Assembly (NCBI GenBank): GCA_030847615.1
Contig: JAUMIR010000004.1
Coordinates: 277,535,501-277,599,500 of the forward strand
Source of the DNA: Gambelia wislizenii
Lineage: Eukaryota > Chordata > Lepidosauria > Squamata > Crotaphytidae
DNA: 64,000 bases
Direction: 5' to 3'
Part shown: positions 21,288-33,597 of the stretch, piece by piece
Numbering within the stretch: position 1 is the stretch's first letter
Layout: each line of letters opens with the position of its first letter
Translations under genes and position numbers: made by a program
Notes under the pieces: generated by a model
Seen by the model: the letters and a program-made list of their open reading frames with translations, nothing else
Told to the model about the DNA's origin: nothing
Database searches by the model: none

Positions 21288-21534
21288 AATAGCAATACTC
21301 TAAAGTAAACTTTACAGGAATGTTAGCCTGCTGTATGGACCTTGAAGTAGAATCCAGCATGACATTCATAGTATAACATCAGACATATCGCCAGACAATT
21401 ATGTTTTTTTCTGTAATCAGTTGTCTTAAGTTATAAACAACTGAGTAGTATGTGCTACTATGCTCGTCCCACCCACCCCAAAATGGGGAGGGGGGAAAGG
21501 ATGCCAATAAAAGTGTGTGTGTGTGTGTGTGCAC

Positions 21535-23182
21535 AAATGTGTGTTGCCAAGACTGGAATGTCTTTCAGAGTAGAAGTTTGGCCCCCTTCCAGTTTCAAGC
21601 ATCTTCCCTAAAACACATGGTGATTATTATTTTTGCTCTCATTTCTAAAACACAGATCTTTCACAAGGCAGGCTAAGAGGAGAGAAAACACTCTCCATTA
21701 TTGATGCTAAGAAAAAAAACCTGCAAATATCAATGTAATCTCAAATTAAAATACCACAATTAGGGCAAAAAGGGGGAGAAGTACTTGGAGAGGAGAATAG
21801 CATTCTTTGATTAATTATTTTCTTTAAAGTTTTCAAATATTATTTTCAGCATACATTTAATTTCATTTGTGTTTATTTTCAGTTTGTTACCAGGGCAATA
21901 TTATGGTCTGGCTAAACTGACTGTCAGCCAGTTGTCAAGAACTGAAAGCAGCCTATCATGTTGGAATCTTGTTTTCTGCCAAACACAATGGCAAAAGCAC
22001 AGTATAGCAGAGAGATGGCTAGGACAATCAGTATAGCGCCAATGGCTATGCTCCACCTACTAATCACAATGTCTTTCGCAACACAGGCTCACCAGCCATT
22101 TATTATATCAGCCAATCAACGTGCAGCAACATGAGCTCCACTGTGACATAGCCACAATGACATCACTTGATCCATTCCACATACATTATCAGGAGCACAC
22201 AGGACATGTTGCTAGCACAACCTGCCATAGTTCAGGTTGCAGGTTGTGTAATACGTTTTAGAATTCCCATCTGGTAGAAGTTTGAATCTTCTAACAGCAG
22301 ACAAATAAAAGGCAGCAGAATAGCAGTTTTCCTAGAGAAACATTTGGGACCACATAGAAAAAAAAGGATATTGCCACAATAGTCAACAGTTTCATAAATT
22401 ACAGCCCAGTATCTTGGAAGAAGCTTGCATGTAGAACACCCCCAAGCCTCCAAAGGGAAGGGTTTGAGTCTGACTGTTGGGGTGAAGGAGTTCATTCCAC
22501 ACCACCAACACTAACAAGATCGTGTGGTGCGCAGGCGCACCAACTGAATTTACATCACTGTTCAGGCTGGCTGCCTCATCACTTATGCTGCCATCACTTT
22601 TGTGACACAGGATTTTTCAAATCCCACCACTGCCACCAAATAAATATCTGTGGATACCACAGTTCCACAGTTATCACCTTTATGTCAAACTTCCCCCTTA
22701 TTCCTTCATTGCACTCGGGTTTGACTTTTGACGGATAGTATTTACATTTGTGTGCGGGTGTTTACATGGTTAGCAGTGCCAATTAAATACCAGTAAGGGA
22801 AATAACTCATGAGAAGTCTGGAAGTGATAGGCAAAACATAAAGATTGATTTATTGTTTGAACAAAATAATAGGAATGCTTTGAACTTTGTTTCCAATCAG
22901 CCTCTATTCTTCTTATCACTTATTCTCACTGCCCATACATTCTCTCAGCTCCACTTACAGCCATACACACATCCCAGCTCTTTACTCATCACATTACATC
23001 TTTAACTCTCTCTTCTCAACTGTCATCTCTCTTCTCTTAACTGTTACACAATCCTTTCACACTAGGAGATCCTTCCCATACCAGTTTCCTGCCACAGGAT
23101 TGGCTTCTTCATGCTCTCTTCCCATTTGCTCTCGAATATTCCATCAGCCACCCATCACACGGTCTCCACAGATAGCACAAAA
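21535..23182. other. no recognised gene
   Basis: Includes a CT-rich stretch (22890-23180) with many short 'tctcttct' runs and no coding support. The rest is unique-looking. Confidence 0.4.
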
Positions 23183-23369
23183 CATCTCCCTATTAATAAT
23201 AATAATAATATAATAATTTTTTATTTTTAACCCACCCTTCTGCTCAGCAACCAGGGCAGCGTACAACAAGATTAAAACACAGCAAGTTAAAACACTCCTT
23301 CCCAATCCTAATCCTCCCACCCCTTAAAACTAAATTAAACTAATAGAGAATTAAAACAAAGATAAAATA

Positions 23370-23399
23370 CAGTAAATAAATAAATAAATAAATAAATAA
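23370..23399. repeat. (AAAT)n microsatellite
   Basis: About seven units within the L2 3' region. Confidence 0.85.
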
Positions 23400-23577
23400 T
23401 GGCAATAGCGGCAGCGGGTAAGCAATCAGCTCCACTTGAGCTGGGAAGTTATTCCGGGAAGGCCTGCCAGAAGAGATCCATCTTTAGTGCTTTCTTGAAG
23501 CTATCAAGAGTAGTGATAAGACAGATCTCATCCGGCAGGCCATTCCAAAGTCTGGGAGCCATAGAAGAGAAGGCCCT

Positions 23578-26030
23578 CTAGGAGGTCTGCGACAGCCTAG
23601 TTTTCATAGGCTGCAGCAGGTTCCTCCCAGAGGACCGAAGTGCGTGGGGGGGATCATATGGGATGAGGTGAACCCAAAGATAAGATGGACCCAAGCCATG
23701 TAGGGCTTTAAAGGTTAAAACCAACACCTTGTACTGCACCCGGAAACTGATCGGCAGCCAGTGGAGAGATTTAAGCACAGGTGTTATATGCTCTCTCCTA
23801 GATATACCCATAATTAACCTGGCTGCCATATTTTTTACAGGTTGAAGTTTCTGGGTTAGACACAAGGGTAGCCCCATGTAGAGTGTGTTACAGTAATCCA
23901 AACGTGAGGTTACCAAAGCATGTACCACAGTTTCCAGATCCCTTGTATCCAGGTAAGGGCATAGCTGCCATATCAGCCGAAGCTGATAACAGGCACTCCT
24001 GACCGTCGCACTCACCTGACTAGTCATGTGAAGCGACAAATCTAGGAGTACCCCTAGACTGTGTGACTCCATCCAGGACTGGAAGTTGTATTCCCAGACC
24101 TGGTTTCAGGCCTGTGACTGTCAGTACCTCCGTTTTGTCTGGATTTAGTCTCAATCTGTTTTTCATCATCCAATCCATTACTGCTCTAAGACAGTCATTG
24201 AGAGGAAAGACACCATCTGAAGTCTGAGCCAACGATCTGGTCATGGAGAAATATATCTGAGTGTCATCAGCGTACTGATGACACTGAGCTCCATGCCTCC
24301 GGATGATCTCTCCCAGCGGCTTTATATAAATGTTAAATAGCATCGGGGACAAGATGGTACCCTAAGGGATGCCACAATTAAGCTCAATTCTGGAAGAGCA
24401 GCTGTCCCCAAACCTCACCCTCTGGGATCTGCCCAAGAGAAAGGAATGGAACCACAGCACAGCGATCAGGCGATCCAAGAGGATGGAATGATCTATAGTG
24501 TCAAAGGCCACTGAGACGTCCAAGAGCACCAGCAGGGTCACACTACCCCTGTCGATGTTCAGCCAGAGGTCGTCGGTTAGAGCGACCATGGCAGTCTCAA
24601 CTCCATATCCTGTTCCAAAGCCAGTTTGAAATGGATCAAGATAATCGGTTTCATCCAAGACGCCTTGGAGTTGGAAAGCAACTGCCCTCTCGATCACCTT
24701 GCTTAAAAAAGGTAGCAAGGACACTGGTCTGTAATTTTTCCTGTCCAAGGGGTCCAGGGAAGGTTTTTTCAGGAGTAGCTTAACCGCTGCCTCCTTTAAA
24801 CAAGATGGTACGATACCTTCCCTGAAGGATGCATTGATTGTGTCCCGTAGGAATACTCTCAACGTGTCCCCCCCCCCCCGGACGACCAGCCAAGATGGAC
24901 AGGGATCAAGAGGGCAAGTCATCTTCCTCACTCTTCCAAGGAGCTTGTCCACATCATCGGTACTCACCGATTGAATCTGATCCAGTAAAATGCCATCAAC
25001 GGAGTTGTTGGATGCCTCAGCTATGGATTCCGTCAGAACGTTGGTGTCCAAGTCAGCTCTTATCCGAGAGATTTTATCTGCAAAGTGGATGTTAAATGCA
25101 TCACAGCAGGCTGTTGTCAGGTTAAGTAGGGGGTTTGGCACAGGAGGAGCCTGTGTCAGCTCCCCCACCACCTTAAACAACTCTGCTGGATGGGACTCTG
25201 CAGACGTAAAACATGCACAGCAGAAGGATCTCTGTGCTGCACGTATTGCCTCCAGATAGGAATCAAGATGCTTCCTATGGCGAGTTCTGTTGGATAAGAG
25301 TCGAGTCTTCCGCCACTTGCACTCTAGCCGTTGTCCAGTTCACTTCATCCTCCTAAGCTCCTCTGTGTACCAGAGCTTATGATTAGAGGCAGGCTGAAAA
25401 GGACGCTTGGGAGCGATTGTGTCGATAGCCTTGGTAAGATCAGTGTTCCAGATGCTGACCAAAGCCTCAACAGAATCACTGGCGTTACCAACCATTAGAT
25501 CCTCTAGAGCTTTCTGGAAACCAATTGGTTCCATTAGCCTTTGAGGGCGGACCATTCTAATGGGTCCACCACCCCCAGAGGGGCAGACAGTGGCTCTTAG
25601 TTCCATCTTGACCAGGAAGTGATCCGTCCATGACAATGCGGAGGTTTTTGTAACCCCCACCCATGAATTTTCCTGTTCCGTGCTGAAGATTGCATCGAGG
25701 GTATGACCTGGACAATGTGTGGGCCCATCAACCAATTGGGATAGGCCCATGTTTGTCATGGTTTCCATGAACTCCCGAGCTGCACCGGTTATATTTGACA
25801 CGCTGGTCTCGAGTGGAATGTTGAAGTCGCCCAAAACCAAAAGTCTGGGCGACTCCAACAACAACTCAGAGATCAGCTGGGTCAGCTTGGTTAGGGAGTC
25901 TATTAAGCAATGGGGTGGCTGGTATACCAACAGAATCCCCAAACTATCCCTGGTTTTCAGGCTAACGTACATGCACTCGATGCAAGCTGTTTTCCGGATA
26001 GTTAAGTTGTTTCTATGAACCAAGTTGTAA
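23578..26030 (-). pseudogene. L2 ORF2 (endonuclease + reverse transcriptase), copy A
   Basis: Reading from 26030 leftward: endonuclease motifs 'LLVLGDFNIPLE' and 'GPTHCPGHTLDAIFS', then 'SALSWTDHFLV', a linker, 'KKPSLDPLDRKNYRPVSL' opening the RT, 'LLDVSVAFDTIDHSI', and 'YQYADDTQIYFS' with the catalytic Asp pair, then the L2-type C-terminus 'SRLDYCNTLYMGLPLC' and 'HITPVLKSLHWLPISF'. Breaks include a stop replacing Gln in 'GIP-GT' near 24361, a frame change near 24060, a stop or frameshift between 25180 and 25340, and a damaged C-terminus below 23640. It is not functional. Confidence 0.8.
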
Positions 26031-26250
26031 GCAGTTCTTGTAGCTTCAGGGTGGAAGAAGAGGGCATGGCTCCCAGGCAAAAGCTCACCCTTCCCAACCA
26101 GGTCTTGACACTCAGCATATAAGCAGGTTTGTAGCTTCAGGCTGGAAGAAGGGACGTGGCCCCCTAGCAAAAGCTCACCCTTCCCAGCCAGGTCTTGACT
26201 CTTAGCTAGTGAGCAGTTCTTATAGCTTCAGGGTGGAAGAAGGGGCATTT
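26031..26250. repeat. 90-92-bp tandem repeat, about 2.4 copies
   Basis: Unit 1 is 26031-26122, unit 2 is 26123-26212 and a partial unit 3 is 26213-26250. Each opens with GCAG, then 'tagcttcag', 'tggaagaag', 'aaaagctcacccttccca' and 'aggtcttga'. It fills the junction between L2 copy A and an antisense CR1. Confidence 0.85.
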
Positions 26251-26257
26251 TCTCTGT

Positions 26258-26620
26258 GTGAGGGATCCCCCTGCCATGCAGGAAATCACCATCAAAGCAT
26301 CCCTGACAGATGGCCATCCAGCTTCTGTTTAAAGACCTCCAAGGAAGGAGACCACCACGCTCTGAGGGAGTGTGTTCCACTGCCAAATGGCTTTTACTGT
26401 CAGAAAGTTCCTCCTAATGTTGAGGTGGAATCTCTGTTCCTGGAGCTTGCATCCATTGCTCCATGTTCTATTCTCTGGAGCAGCAGAAAACAAGCTTGCT
26501 CCATCCTCAATGTGACACCCCTTCAAATACTTAAAGAGGGCTATCATATTGCCCCTTAACCATCTTTTTTCCAGGCTAAACATACCCAGCTCCCTAAGTC
26601 TTTCCTCGTAAGGCATGGTT
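26258..26620 (-). mobile_element. CR1 LINE 3' region, antisense, tail missing
   Basis: Contains the CR1 stretch 'ctgacagatggccatccag' and on the minus strand '[17 protein letters not shown]'. The ATTCTATG-type tail that should lie at the left is absent, so the tandem repeat or a deletion has replaced it. Confidence 0.75.
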
Positions 26621-26624
26621 ATGT

Positions 26625-27059
26625 TATGTTAGTCAAGAGGGGTTTCATACTTTGTGAGCAAGACAAATAAGGAGATGTATTTTCACTGGACCTGGGAGAC
26701 ATACCTTACCAAAGCATTTTCCAAACACCTAATATCAAATATACCTTTCCTTTCAATACAGAAAGAACACTTTTATATTTGGATGTCATAAATTTGTACA
26801 TTTGTATTGTCATATATCTCACTTGCAGACACTAAAGCTGTCAAACTTTCATAAATCGCTATACACTACTCTACTACGCTTGTAAGTAGGAATGCATGTG
26901 GAACGTGAGCTTTACCATTTTTGATACAAATTACCTAATCCACACCCCTTGGACAAGTATGTGGATTGAAACAGAGTTATCCATCAAGTTTTGCCCTTCT
27001 TCAGACATTATTGTGCATTATTGGCTCAAAAATCATATCAAAACATGCATTCAATCTAT
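26625..27059. other. no recognised feature
   Basis: AT-rich sequence without repeats or coding support. Confidence 0.4.
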
Positions 27060-27412
27060 GGACTTTTTCGGACAAAGAAAAAATGCTAGCAGCCTCGCCA
27101 CGTTGCGAGGCTGCAGCACTGCAGGGCATCCGTTTCGCATGACGCCCGTCCCTAGCGGTACTGTTGCAGTACCGCTGGGACATTTGAGTGTTATATTTAG
27201 CAGATTTTTACTCACGATTGTTGATGGGAAATGGGAAGAAGTATGCGTTGATCGTGAGTAAAAATCTGCTAAATATAACGCTCAAATGTCCCAGCGGTAC
27301 TGCAACAGTACCGCTAGGGACGGGCGTCATGCGAAATGGACGCCCTGCAGCGCTGCAGCCTCACAACGTGGCGAGGCTGCTAGCGTTGTTTTTTCTTTGT
27401 CCAAAAAAGTCC
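27060..27412. mobile_element. near-perfect palindromic Harbinger-like MITE (A4)
   Basis: The ends are GGACTTTTTCGGAC and the inverse GTCCAAAAAAGTCC, flanked by TAT and TAA. The arms pair over about 160 bp each, for example 'gcggtactgttgcagtaccgc' near 27157 and its inverse near 27295. Each arm holds its own small palindrome (gcggtactg/cagtaccgc). The loop is about 40 bp around 27225. Confidence 0.85.
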
Positions 27413-27845
27413 TAAGGGTCTGGGGTTAAAAATATTTGTGTTTGTTTTCTATATAGATGTTTCTTTTAAGGCAAAAATGTGTCCAGAAATGTGTGTTTTG
27501 ATGGGATATATATTTAAAAATATTTAAATAAATGATTTAAATAAATCTTTAAATAAATGAATATTTCAATCTCAACTTTCATACATTTTTTAAAAAAACT
27601 GAAGATAAAATATAGAGCAGAATGAACTTAAATGAACTAATGCATCTGAAAGACTCAAAATAAACATCCCTCATTATGAATTCCAGTTTCCTACTAAAAT
27701 ACACACTTATATGCCACCCCTTAGGAGTAGCCCAAGATGTTTTGCCACTTGAGGAAAAGGACAGGATGGTGCCTGCCAACCCCTATACAACCCCACATCA
27801 TCCAGAAGAGGAGCAGAACACATGGTGGAGGGAAAACACCACAGT

Positions 27846-28051
27846 CCCTTTCATGCTACACAATGATAGCACTAGGATTCAACTTTAACTGCCATGGCTT
27901 CATTCTGTGGAATCCTGGGTTTTTTATTCAGTCACTTGACCCCTCTGAATGAGACTACCTCTCCCCAAACTCCAAATCCCAGGAATCCATAGGACAGAGT
28001 CATGGCAGTTAAAGTAGAATCATAGTGCTATAATTGTGTAGTGTGAAAGGG
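27846..28051. mobile_element. palindromic MITE (copy P3)
   Basis: The arms are CCCTTTCATGCTACACAAT and ATTGTGTAGTGTGAAAGGG. The inner core shared with P1 and P2 is 'tgtggaatcctgggttttt' against 'caaatcccaggaatccat'. Confidence 0.75.
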
Positions 28052-28101
28052 CCCCAGGTGTAGATACAGCATAACGTGTTATTCTACAAGAGAAATACTC
28101 T

Positions 28102-28405
28102 GGAGATTATCAGATGTGGGGGAACATACCAAAAATATTGTGCTCCCAACTGTGTCAGAAGATCACTAAAAGAACAGAAATGGTGACCTTACCAGATGCC
28201 CCCGTCCTTCAGCCATTCCAGGGGTGTAGCACTGCCATGAATTAGGCTTCCCTTTTGTACTGATAGGAACAAGCCACTAATAAAAAGGGATGCTTTATCC
28301 ATGGCTGTGCTATGACACTGGGAGATGACATCGCCTGATAATCTCACCCCTTCCTGTTCTTCTAGCGAACTTTTGACATGGTTTTTGCCGTGTCTGATAA
28401 TCTTC
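28102..28405. mobile_element. Harbinger-like MITE, family A short form (A5)
   Basis: The ends GGAGATTATCAGATG and TGTCTGATAATCTTC are inverses. The central hairpin remnant 'cccttttgtactgatagg...aataaaaaggg' lies near 28249-28290. Organisation is the same as 12834-13134. Confidence 0.7.
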
Positions 28406-29686
28406 AGGAAGAAACAAAGAAACCCAAATGTGCACACATAGGACACTGAATCATAGCCTAATAGAGACAGATACATGAATATAGAGCAGGTCATTGTGAC
28501 TATAAGACATTTCATTTCCTCTTGCTCTACTTTTCCAACTGTTCTATTATTGTAATTGTTCAGAAATAAGCAGTCTCTATGTTATTACATTTGATTTTCC
28601 TGGCTGATATTTCCCTTCTGAATACTGGGGGTAACAAGGCCTTTCAAAATGAAGGGGGTGGATATATAGTATAAGTATATATAGACCAAAGCAAAAAAAG
28701 CAGTAGTTGGTAATGTGTTGGGACCTCTTTTGCATCAGCTGGTGTGTCCTGAGCACCCTTCTTCAAATTAGACTACCATGTGGCTATCAAGTATCCCCTC
28801 TTGTAGCTAGAATGATAGACTGTGTTCAAAATCTCTGATTAATCTGATTAAGATAGTGAACGTCTAATCCTTTAAGCTCCACATGAGTGCTGTTATGCCT
28901 GCTGAGCATCAGACTGTAGCTACTAATCAGCTGAGTAAATGTTAAAAGTTAAACAATAAACTCTTTCTTGTCTACTCTAGATTACATCTTTGCCTGGTGA
29001 CCTTTATAGTTGAAAAGTGAAATGAGAACATTAACAAAAAATAATAATATTAAAACATATCTGTGGAGGCAATTCAGCTTTTACAGGTACTGTATATCAA
29101 TCACCAAAGGCCTGGTAGCATTTTTCTTCTTTAATCAGTTTAATTAATAAATTAACAGCTATGGTTCCCCTTCCTTTTTAGAAAGTCAGTTTGAATTTGA
29201 TATATTAAACCTTTAGTATCCAAAATTCCAACCAATTCTATAACTTTGAATCCCAGAGTTACCGTTCAGTGGATGGAAGGATCCAGCAGAGGCTCTCATT
29301 ACAGCAAAGTGTTTTTTAAAAACCCACCAACCCCCCCCCCCACCACCATCTTTCCCTTCCTTGATCAACCCACAGTGATGTGTCTCATGCCGTTTTGGAA
29401 GGTCTACCAATTTCCTCTTCTCCTGTATCCAGTAGCAGCACCGTCCATGTTGTTCTGGAGAGTCACCTGAGCTGTCAGAGCCAGGCTATCCCTGCCATTA
29501 GGTAGAGAAAGCAGTAGGTGCAAGGGACAGTAGTCTCTGAATGGCAGCTTTTCTCCTGAGCCATTCATTGTTCCCTCTTGTTAAAAGATAGAACTGTGTG
29601 TGCCATATAACCTGTCCTCATCTCCTTAAACCAGCCTTTTGCATCAACTGTGGTAGCAGACAATTGTATCTCCTTGTCAGTGTTAA
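28406..29686. other. no recognised gene
   Basis: Unique-looking AT-rich sequence. A run of C lies at 29332-29341. Short frames show no domain. Confidence 0.4.
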
Positions 29687-30162
29687 GGGCCTTGTCTAGA
29701 ATGGGCAGAATACATTGCCTTTTGGCCAGTGTATTCTCAGCCCAAAGGTGGCCCATTTCCCCCCACCCCCATTAATGAGATGAAATGGGAAGAAGTATGC
29801 ATGCACATGCACATTTCTTGAAGAAAGCAGTGGAAGCACTTCAACAAAGTGATGGGCAAGTGAGAAAGCAGACAGAGACAACACTGCCGAGCCAAAGGAA
29901 GGAGAAAACCACTCCCTTCAGTTGGGAACTGCCTCCAGAGCCTTAAAATTGGTCACACTGGCAGCGGCCATGGCAGTGGCTCCGCAAAAAATCCCAAATC
30001 CCACATAATGAGCATTCCAGTAAGACACCCTGAAATGCTGCCAATCTGGGCCATGCCACGTGTAGCCAGATAGTCCCAGATTTGAGGGAAAGGCCGTGCC
30101 GTGCAGAAGATTTGGGGGCATTCCAATGAGGATTCAGGACATTTGCTGGTGTAGACAGGCCC
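29687..30162. mobile_element. Harbinger-like MITE, family C
   Basis: The left end GGGCCTTGTCTAGAATGGG is preceded by TAA (29684-29686). The right end 'tggtgtagacaggccc' is its degraded inverse. The same left end type occurs at 38326. No coding capacity. Confidence 0.55.
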
Positions 30163-30196
30163 AGGGTCTCAGGTTTGGACCCTGCAATTTCAGGAT

Positions 30197-30553
30197 TTCA
30201 TACCCTCCAAGTGTACTGATTTGGCAGAAATAGTCCCAATTAATCCTCTGCCATCCTGCTTTTAAAATGTCCACTTTCTCTCTCCTCGTCCCACTTTTCC
30301 CCTTTGTCTTCAGCTTGCTTCAATTCCTGAAAATGAATTCAAATGGCAAAAGTAGTTTGCACTCTACTAACAGAGGAGAGAAGAGAGGATGGAGTGGCAT
30401 CTTGCCCTTCCCAAGAAGCAAAAGCAAGCCGCTAGAGCCTCTCCTAGTTTGTGTGTTCTTCCTCATTAATAACATTTGCCATCTTGACCACACTATGATG
30501 TTGCTTGGCTACATGTGTCCCAGTTTTCATCTGTGAAAAATTGGAAGATATGT
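30197..30553 (+). repeat. dispersed repeat 'U', copy 2 (fullest)
   Basis: Starts 'cataccctccaag' and ends 'ttggaagatatg', a weak terminal inverted repeat (CATAYCCTCCAA type). Internal blocks match copies at 5331, 39527 and 56850. It may be a DNA transposon, class unknown. Confidence 0.6.
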
Positions 30554-30625
30554 GATTTAGGCCAAAATAAGCACACTGTACCAGTTAACAACATGCTTAG
30601 TGCACTTAATTAATTCTGCCTCTAA

Positions 30626-30822
30626 GGACTTTTTCAAACAGGGGGGAAAAACTCTGAGGAGATCAGGAGAAGAATGGCACTGTCACGCTAACAGCACTCC
30701 GTTTCACACGGCACTGTCCTCCTCCCGACCTTCCCCCGTGCTTCCTCCATGCTGCAGGCACCACTTTTTATTGACGGGTTTTCCATCAATAAAAGCGGCG
30801 TGTTTCTCGTGCCCACAGTCAG
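30626..30822. mobile_element. Harbinger-like MITE, family A, right end lost (A6)
   Basis: The left end GGACTTTTTCAAACAGGGG is preceded by TAA (30623-30625). The central hairpin TTATTGACGGGTTTTCCATC extends to AATAA at 30768-30792. The right arm stops near 30822. Confidence 0.65.
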
Positions 30823-31159
30823 ACTTCAGATTATGGCAAGCAAACACATTATTCTGATGGATACCTTCTACTACTATTTAAAGGATTAAAAACAAAAACA
30901 AAAAACAAGTGAACGTGGCCAAGCTATGTATTTGACAGCTAAATGCCTAGGTTGGTGGGGTTTACTTATTTGTTTATAAAACCTTTTACATTGTAGTAGA
31001 AGGTACCAGTCAGAACTGGGGCCAGAGTGTTCATGGAGGACGTTAAAATCTCGTTTCCTAGTGCTGCAGTCTTTATGATTTCCATTCCTCACCAGCTGCT
31101 ACTTGGCACTGGGTGGGTGGGGAGAATTGCCACTCATGCCAATGGTAACTTCTTTCCCA
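30823..31159. other. no recognised feature
   Basis: Contains a poly-A-rich stretch at 30888-30907. No coding or element ends are supported. Confidence 0.35.
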
Positions 31160-31763
31160 TGCTAAAGTCTTGTCATATACAAGGCAACGAAACCTGGAGT
31201 GCCTTGCAATAATGGCATTTTGCAACAGCTGCAACTTGTCTTAATGATGGCGGCTGCAAGTGATTTACTCACATTTGTATTTACCTCAATTTGCCACAGC
31301 AATTAAAAAAAAAAACAAAAAAAAACCTATGTCCAAGGTGCAATAGAGCAATTTTTCAATTTAACAGAAAAGCAAAAAACAAAACAAAAACAAAAACCCC
31401 ACTTTGTTTTCTCACCTTAGCGCTTGCTTGCTATAGTGAAAATCCAACATGGTGGCAGTAAGAGCTTGCATTGTTAGCAAGCTCCCCCCCCCCATCGCGC
31501 TTACCCAGTCAATCAGCTTTGTACTTCTTCTCCTATGGGAAAGCAATTCAGATCAAATAACTTGTTCCAATGAGCAGGAATGTGTCCCCCTTTCTGTTTT
31601 TAAAAAACTCTGGGGAAAGCCGCAATGACTTTTCCTGCAGTGTTTTTGACATTTTGGACCCCCCTCCTCAACATGGCAAAACAATGTGGAATGCCATTAA
31701 GACAGGTAGGATTCTTCTTGCATTCCATGAGGAGTACTGTATTTTCACTGTTTGGACAACCCC
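31160..31763 (+). mobile_element. Harbinger-like MITE, family B (B1)
   Basis: The right part 'gcattccatgaggagtactg...cactgtttggacaacccc' matches the right ends of 53150-53775 and 34294-35054. Shared internal blocks are 'ctctggggaaagccgcaatg' and 'atccaacatggtggcag'. The left end is not clear, so the start is approximate. Confidence 0.55.
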
Positions 31764-32164
31764 AAAATAGCAAGTTCAAGTGGATTTTCATCTGATTCCC
31801 CTCCCTGCATATGATGGTCATACCCAGATCACAAACACAGAGAGGAACAGGTGGTCATATTTAAAACACAAGCAAGCCGTCACAAACTTTTCATTTAATG
31901 TAATATGTAATCTCATATTGAGAAGAGACTTGATTTATCTGCCTGTCCTATAAGTTTGCTGTTCATCTTCAGAAATTGCTGTTTGTTTGAAATGTCTTTA
32001 TACACCGAAATGCCCCATCATCAAAGTCTCTACGTGTGTACCTATAGATCTCTAGACTACAGAAGGAGGAATTTCTCAGTTTAACTTTTCCCCACATTCT
32101 ACTTATTCTAATTTTTTTAAAAAAGATAATTCAAGTCTGATGTCTTTCTACCATTCCTATGTAA
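31764..32164. other. no recognised feature
   Basis: AT-rich unique-looking sequence. Confidence 0.4.
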
Positions 32165-32485
32165 TCACTAAAGATACTTCCCCCCCCCCCATGTTGATCC
32201 TTCACCTTTGGAATGCCCTTCCTAAAGAGATACACCTGATGCCTGCTTTACAGTCTTTGTGATATCATTTTAAGAGGTTTTTATTTTTTTATTTGTTTAT
32301 TTTTATTTGTGTGATCCCTCTCTCTGCCTTGTAATTTTGATTTACTAGTTTTTATTATGATTGTCTGATGTTAACATTTCATTCTATCACATTACATTTT
32401 AAATAATTTATTGCATAGACTGCCACACACTGCCCTGGCATCTGATCTGATGAAAGGTGATATAGCAAGGTTTTAAACAAAGGTA
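32165..32485 (+). mobile_element. LINE 3'-end relic, L2/CR1-like
   Basis: The plus strand reads a short 'LHLWNALPKEIHLMP' segment, like the 'WNSLP' box near the ORF2 C-terminus of L2 elements, and then an AT-rich 3' region. Heavily decayed. Confidence 0.4.
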
Positions 32486-32569
32486 TTTGTTTTGTCATTG
32501 GAACTGTGCCAGGAGTTGCAGAGTTAACATTGTTGCCAGAGAACTGGAATGGGACTGGAGCATAAAGAA

Positions 32570-32665
32570 AACTTGGCCTTCCAGATATCTTGAACTACAA
32601 CTCCAACAATCCTAAACTATTGTCTTATGGGAGTTGCAGGCTCAAACATCTGGAGAGACCAAGCT
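32570..32665. repeat. short dispersed palindromic repeat
   Basis: The arms 'aactacaactccaacaatcc' and 'tatgggagttgcagg' belong to the same small family as 17335. Confidence 0.6.
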
Positions 32666-32904
32666 TCTCCTCCCCTGATTTTAGTTGTCTACCTTTAATT
32701 ACAACAGCTGTTTTGCTGTTGCAGTTCTTTTGTCATCACTTTGGGCATGGGTAGGATTTTACCCTGGGAAAATATACTGCAGGCATAGGATCTGAACTAA
32801 GTTGGCCATTCTTCTCATTTTCCCCATTCTTTTCTCTTCATCTTCCTGTTTCTCCCATAAAATGCAACACTTAAGCTAGCAAAGCAGCTAATTGGTCTTA
32901 CTAT

Positions 32905-33095
32905 CAATCCTATACATGTCCAGTCAGAAGTAAGCCCCATGAGTTCAGTGGGATTTAATCCCAGGCCCTGCTTGGTCATGAAAACCTGTTGATGTTGGGT
33001 AAGTCACATACTCTCAGCCTCAGAAAACCCCATGATAGGTTCACCTTAGGGTTACCATAAGTCAGAATGACTTGAAGGCACACAACAACAATAAA
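32905..33095 (+). mobile_element. Sauria-type SINE, 5'-truncated
   Basis: The 3' part reads 'gggtaagtcacatactctcag', 'ggttcaccttagggttacca' and 'aagtcagaatgacttgaagg' and ends in 'cacaacaacaa'. This is the Sauria SINE body and tail. The tRNA-like head is missing. The first 50 bp resemble the small 'agtcccattgaactcaatggg' repeat instead. Confidence 0.6.
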
Positions 33096-33597
33096 TGTAT
33101 AGAGGACTTTAGTCTTCAGAGTCTACCACCATCACTACACCACTGTAACATTTTAGAAAGCTTTGAGTGATCTTGCAGGTTTCTTCTACCTTTTTGGAGG
33201 ATGTCTTCTACTTGTATTATTTCAGATTATCCAAGCTATGGCAGTGGTTTATGTAACAGGCACTCCAAACATGACCCAAACTCTCAGTGGATGTTCAAAG
33301 TCATATTATCTTTAACCTCCTCCACCTTTTGCCAATGAACTTTGACCTCAAAGACCTCAGCTGGGGATCAGCTGCTGACTGACTGAAGAACAGAATGGTT
33401 TCTTGGGACCTAGCAGTCAATGAGCAGTTCATTAAACCTTTTGGACTATGCTACCGTTCATAGATATGGGCTGAGAAGTGATATTTCTTAATATCTACCT
33501 GCCCACCTATATATTGGATTCCAGTATAACAAGAGAACTCTTGTACAAAAACGTAGAAACGTAGGAATAAGGGGGGGGGGTAAGGAAAAAACAGGAA
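33096..33597. other. no recognised feature
   Basis: Unique-looking sequence ending in a run of G at 33571-33580. Confidence 0.4.

Larger units (their letters stand above)
23183..26030 (-). mobile_element. L2-clade LINE, copy A, 5'-truncated
   Basis: Antisense LINE. The 3' end is at the left, with an ATT-type microsatellite tail and 'acccacccttctgctcagcaac'. ORF2 blocks run from 23578 to about 26030. It matches copy B (40850-44280) in order and content. It loses homology at about 26030, inside the endonuclease domain, where a tandem repeat begins. Confidence 0.85.

Noticed and set aside
22887..23213. CT-rich 108-codon frame with a signal-peptide-like start
   Set aside because: Low-complexity pyrimidine-rich sequence running into an ATT microsatellite; no conserved domain.
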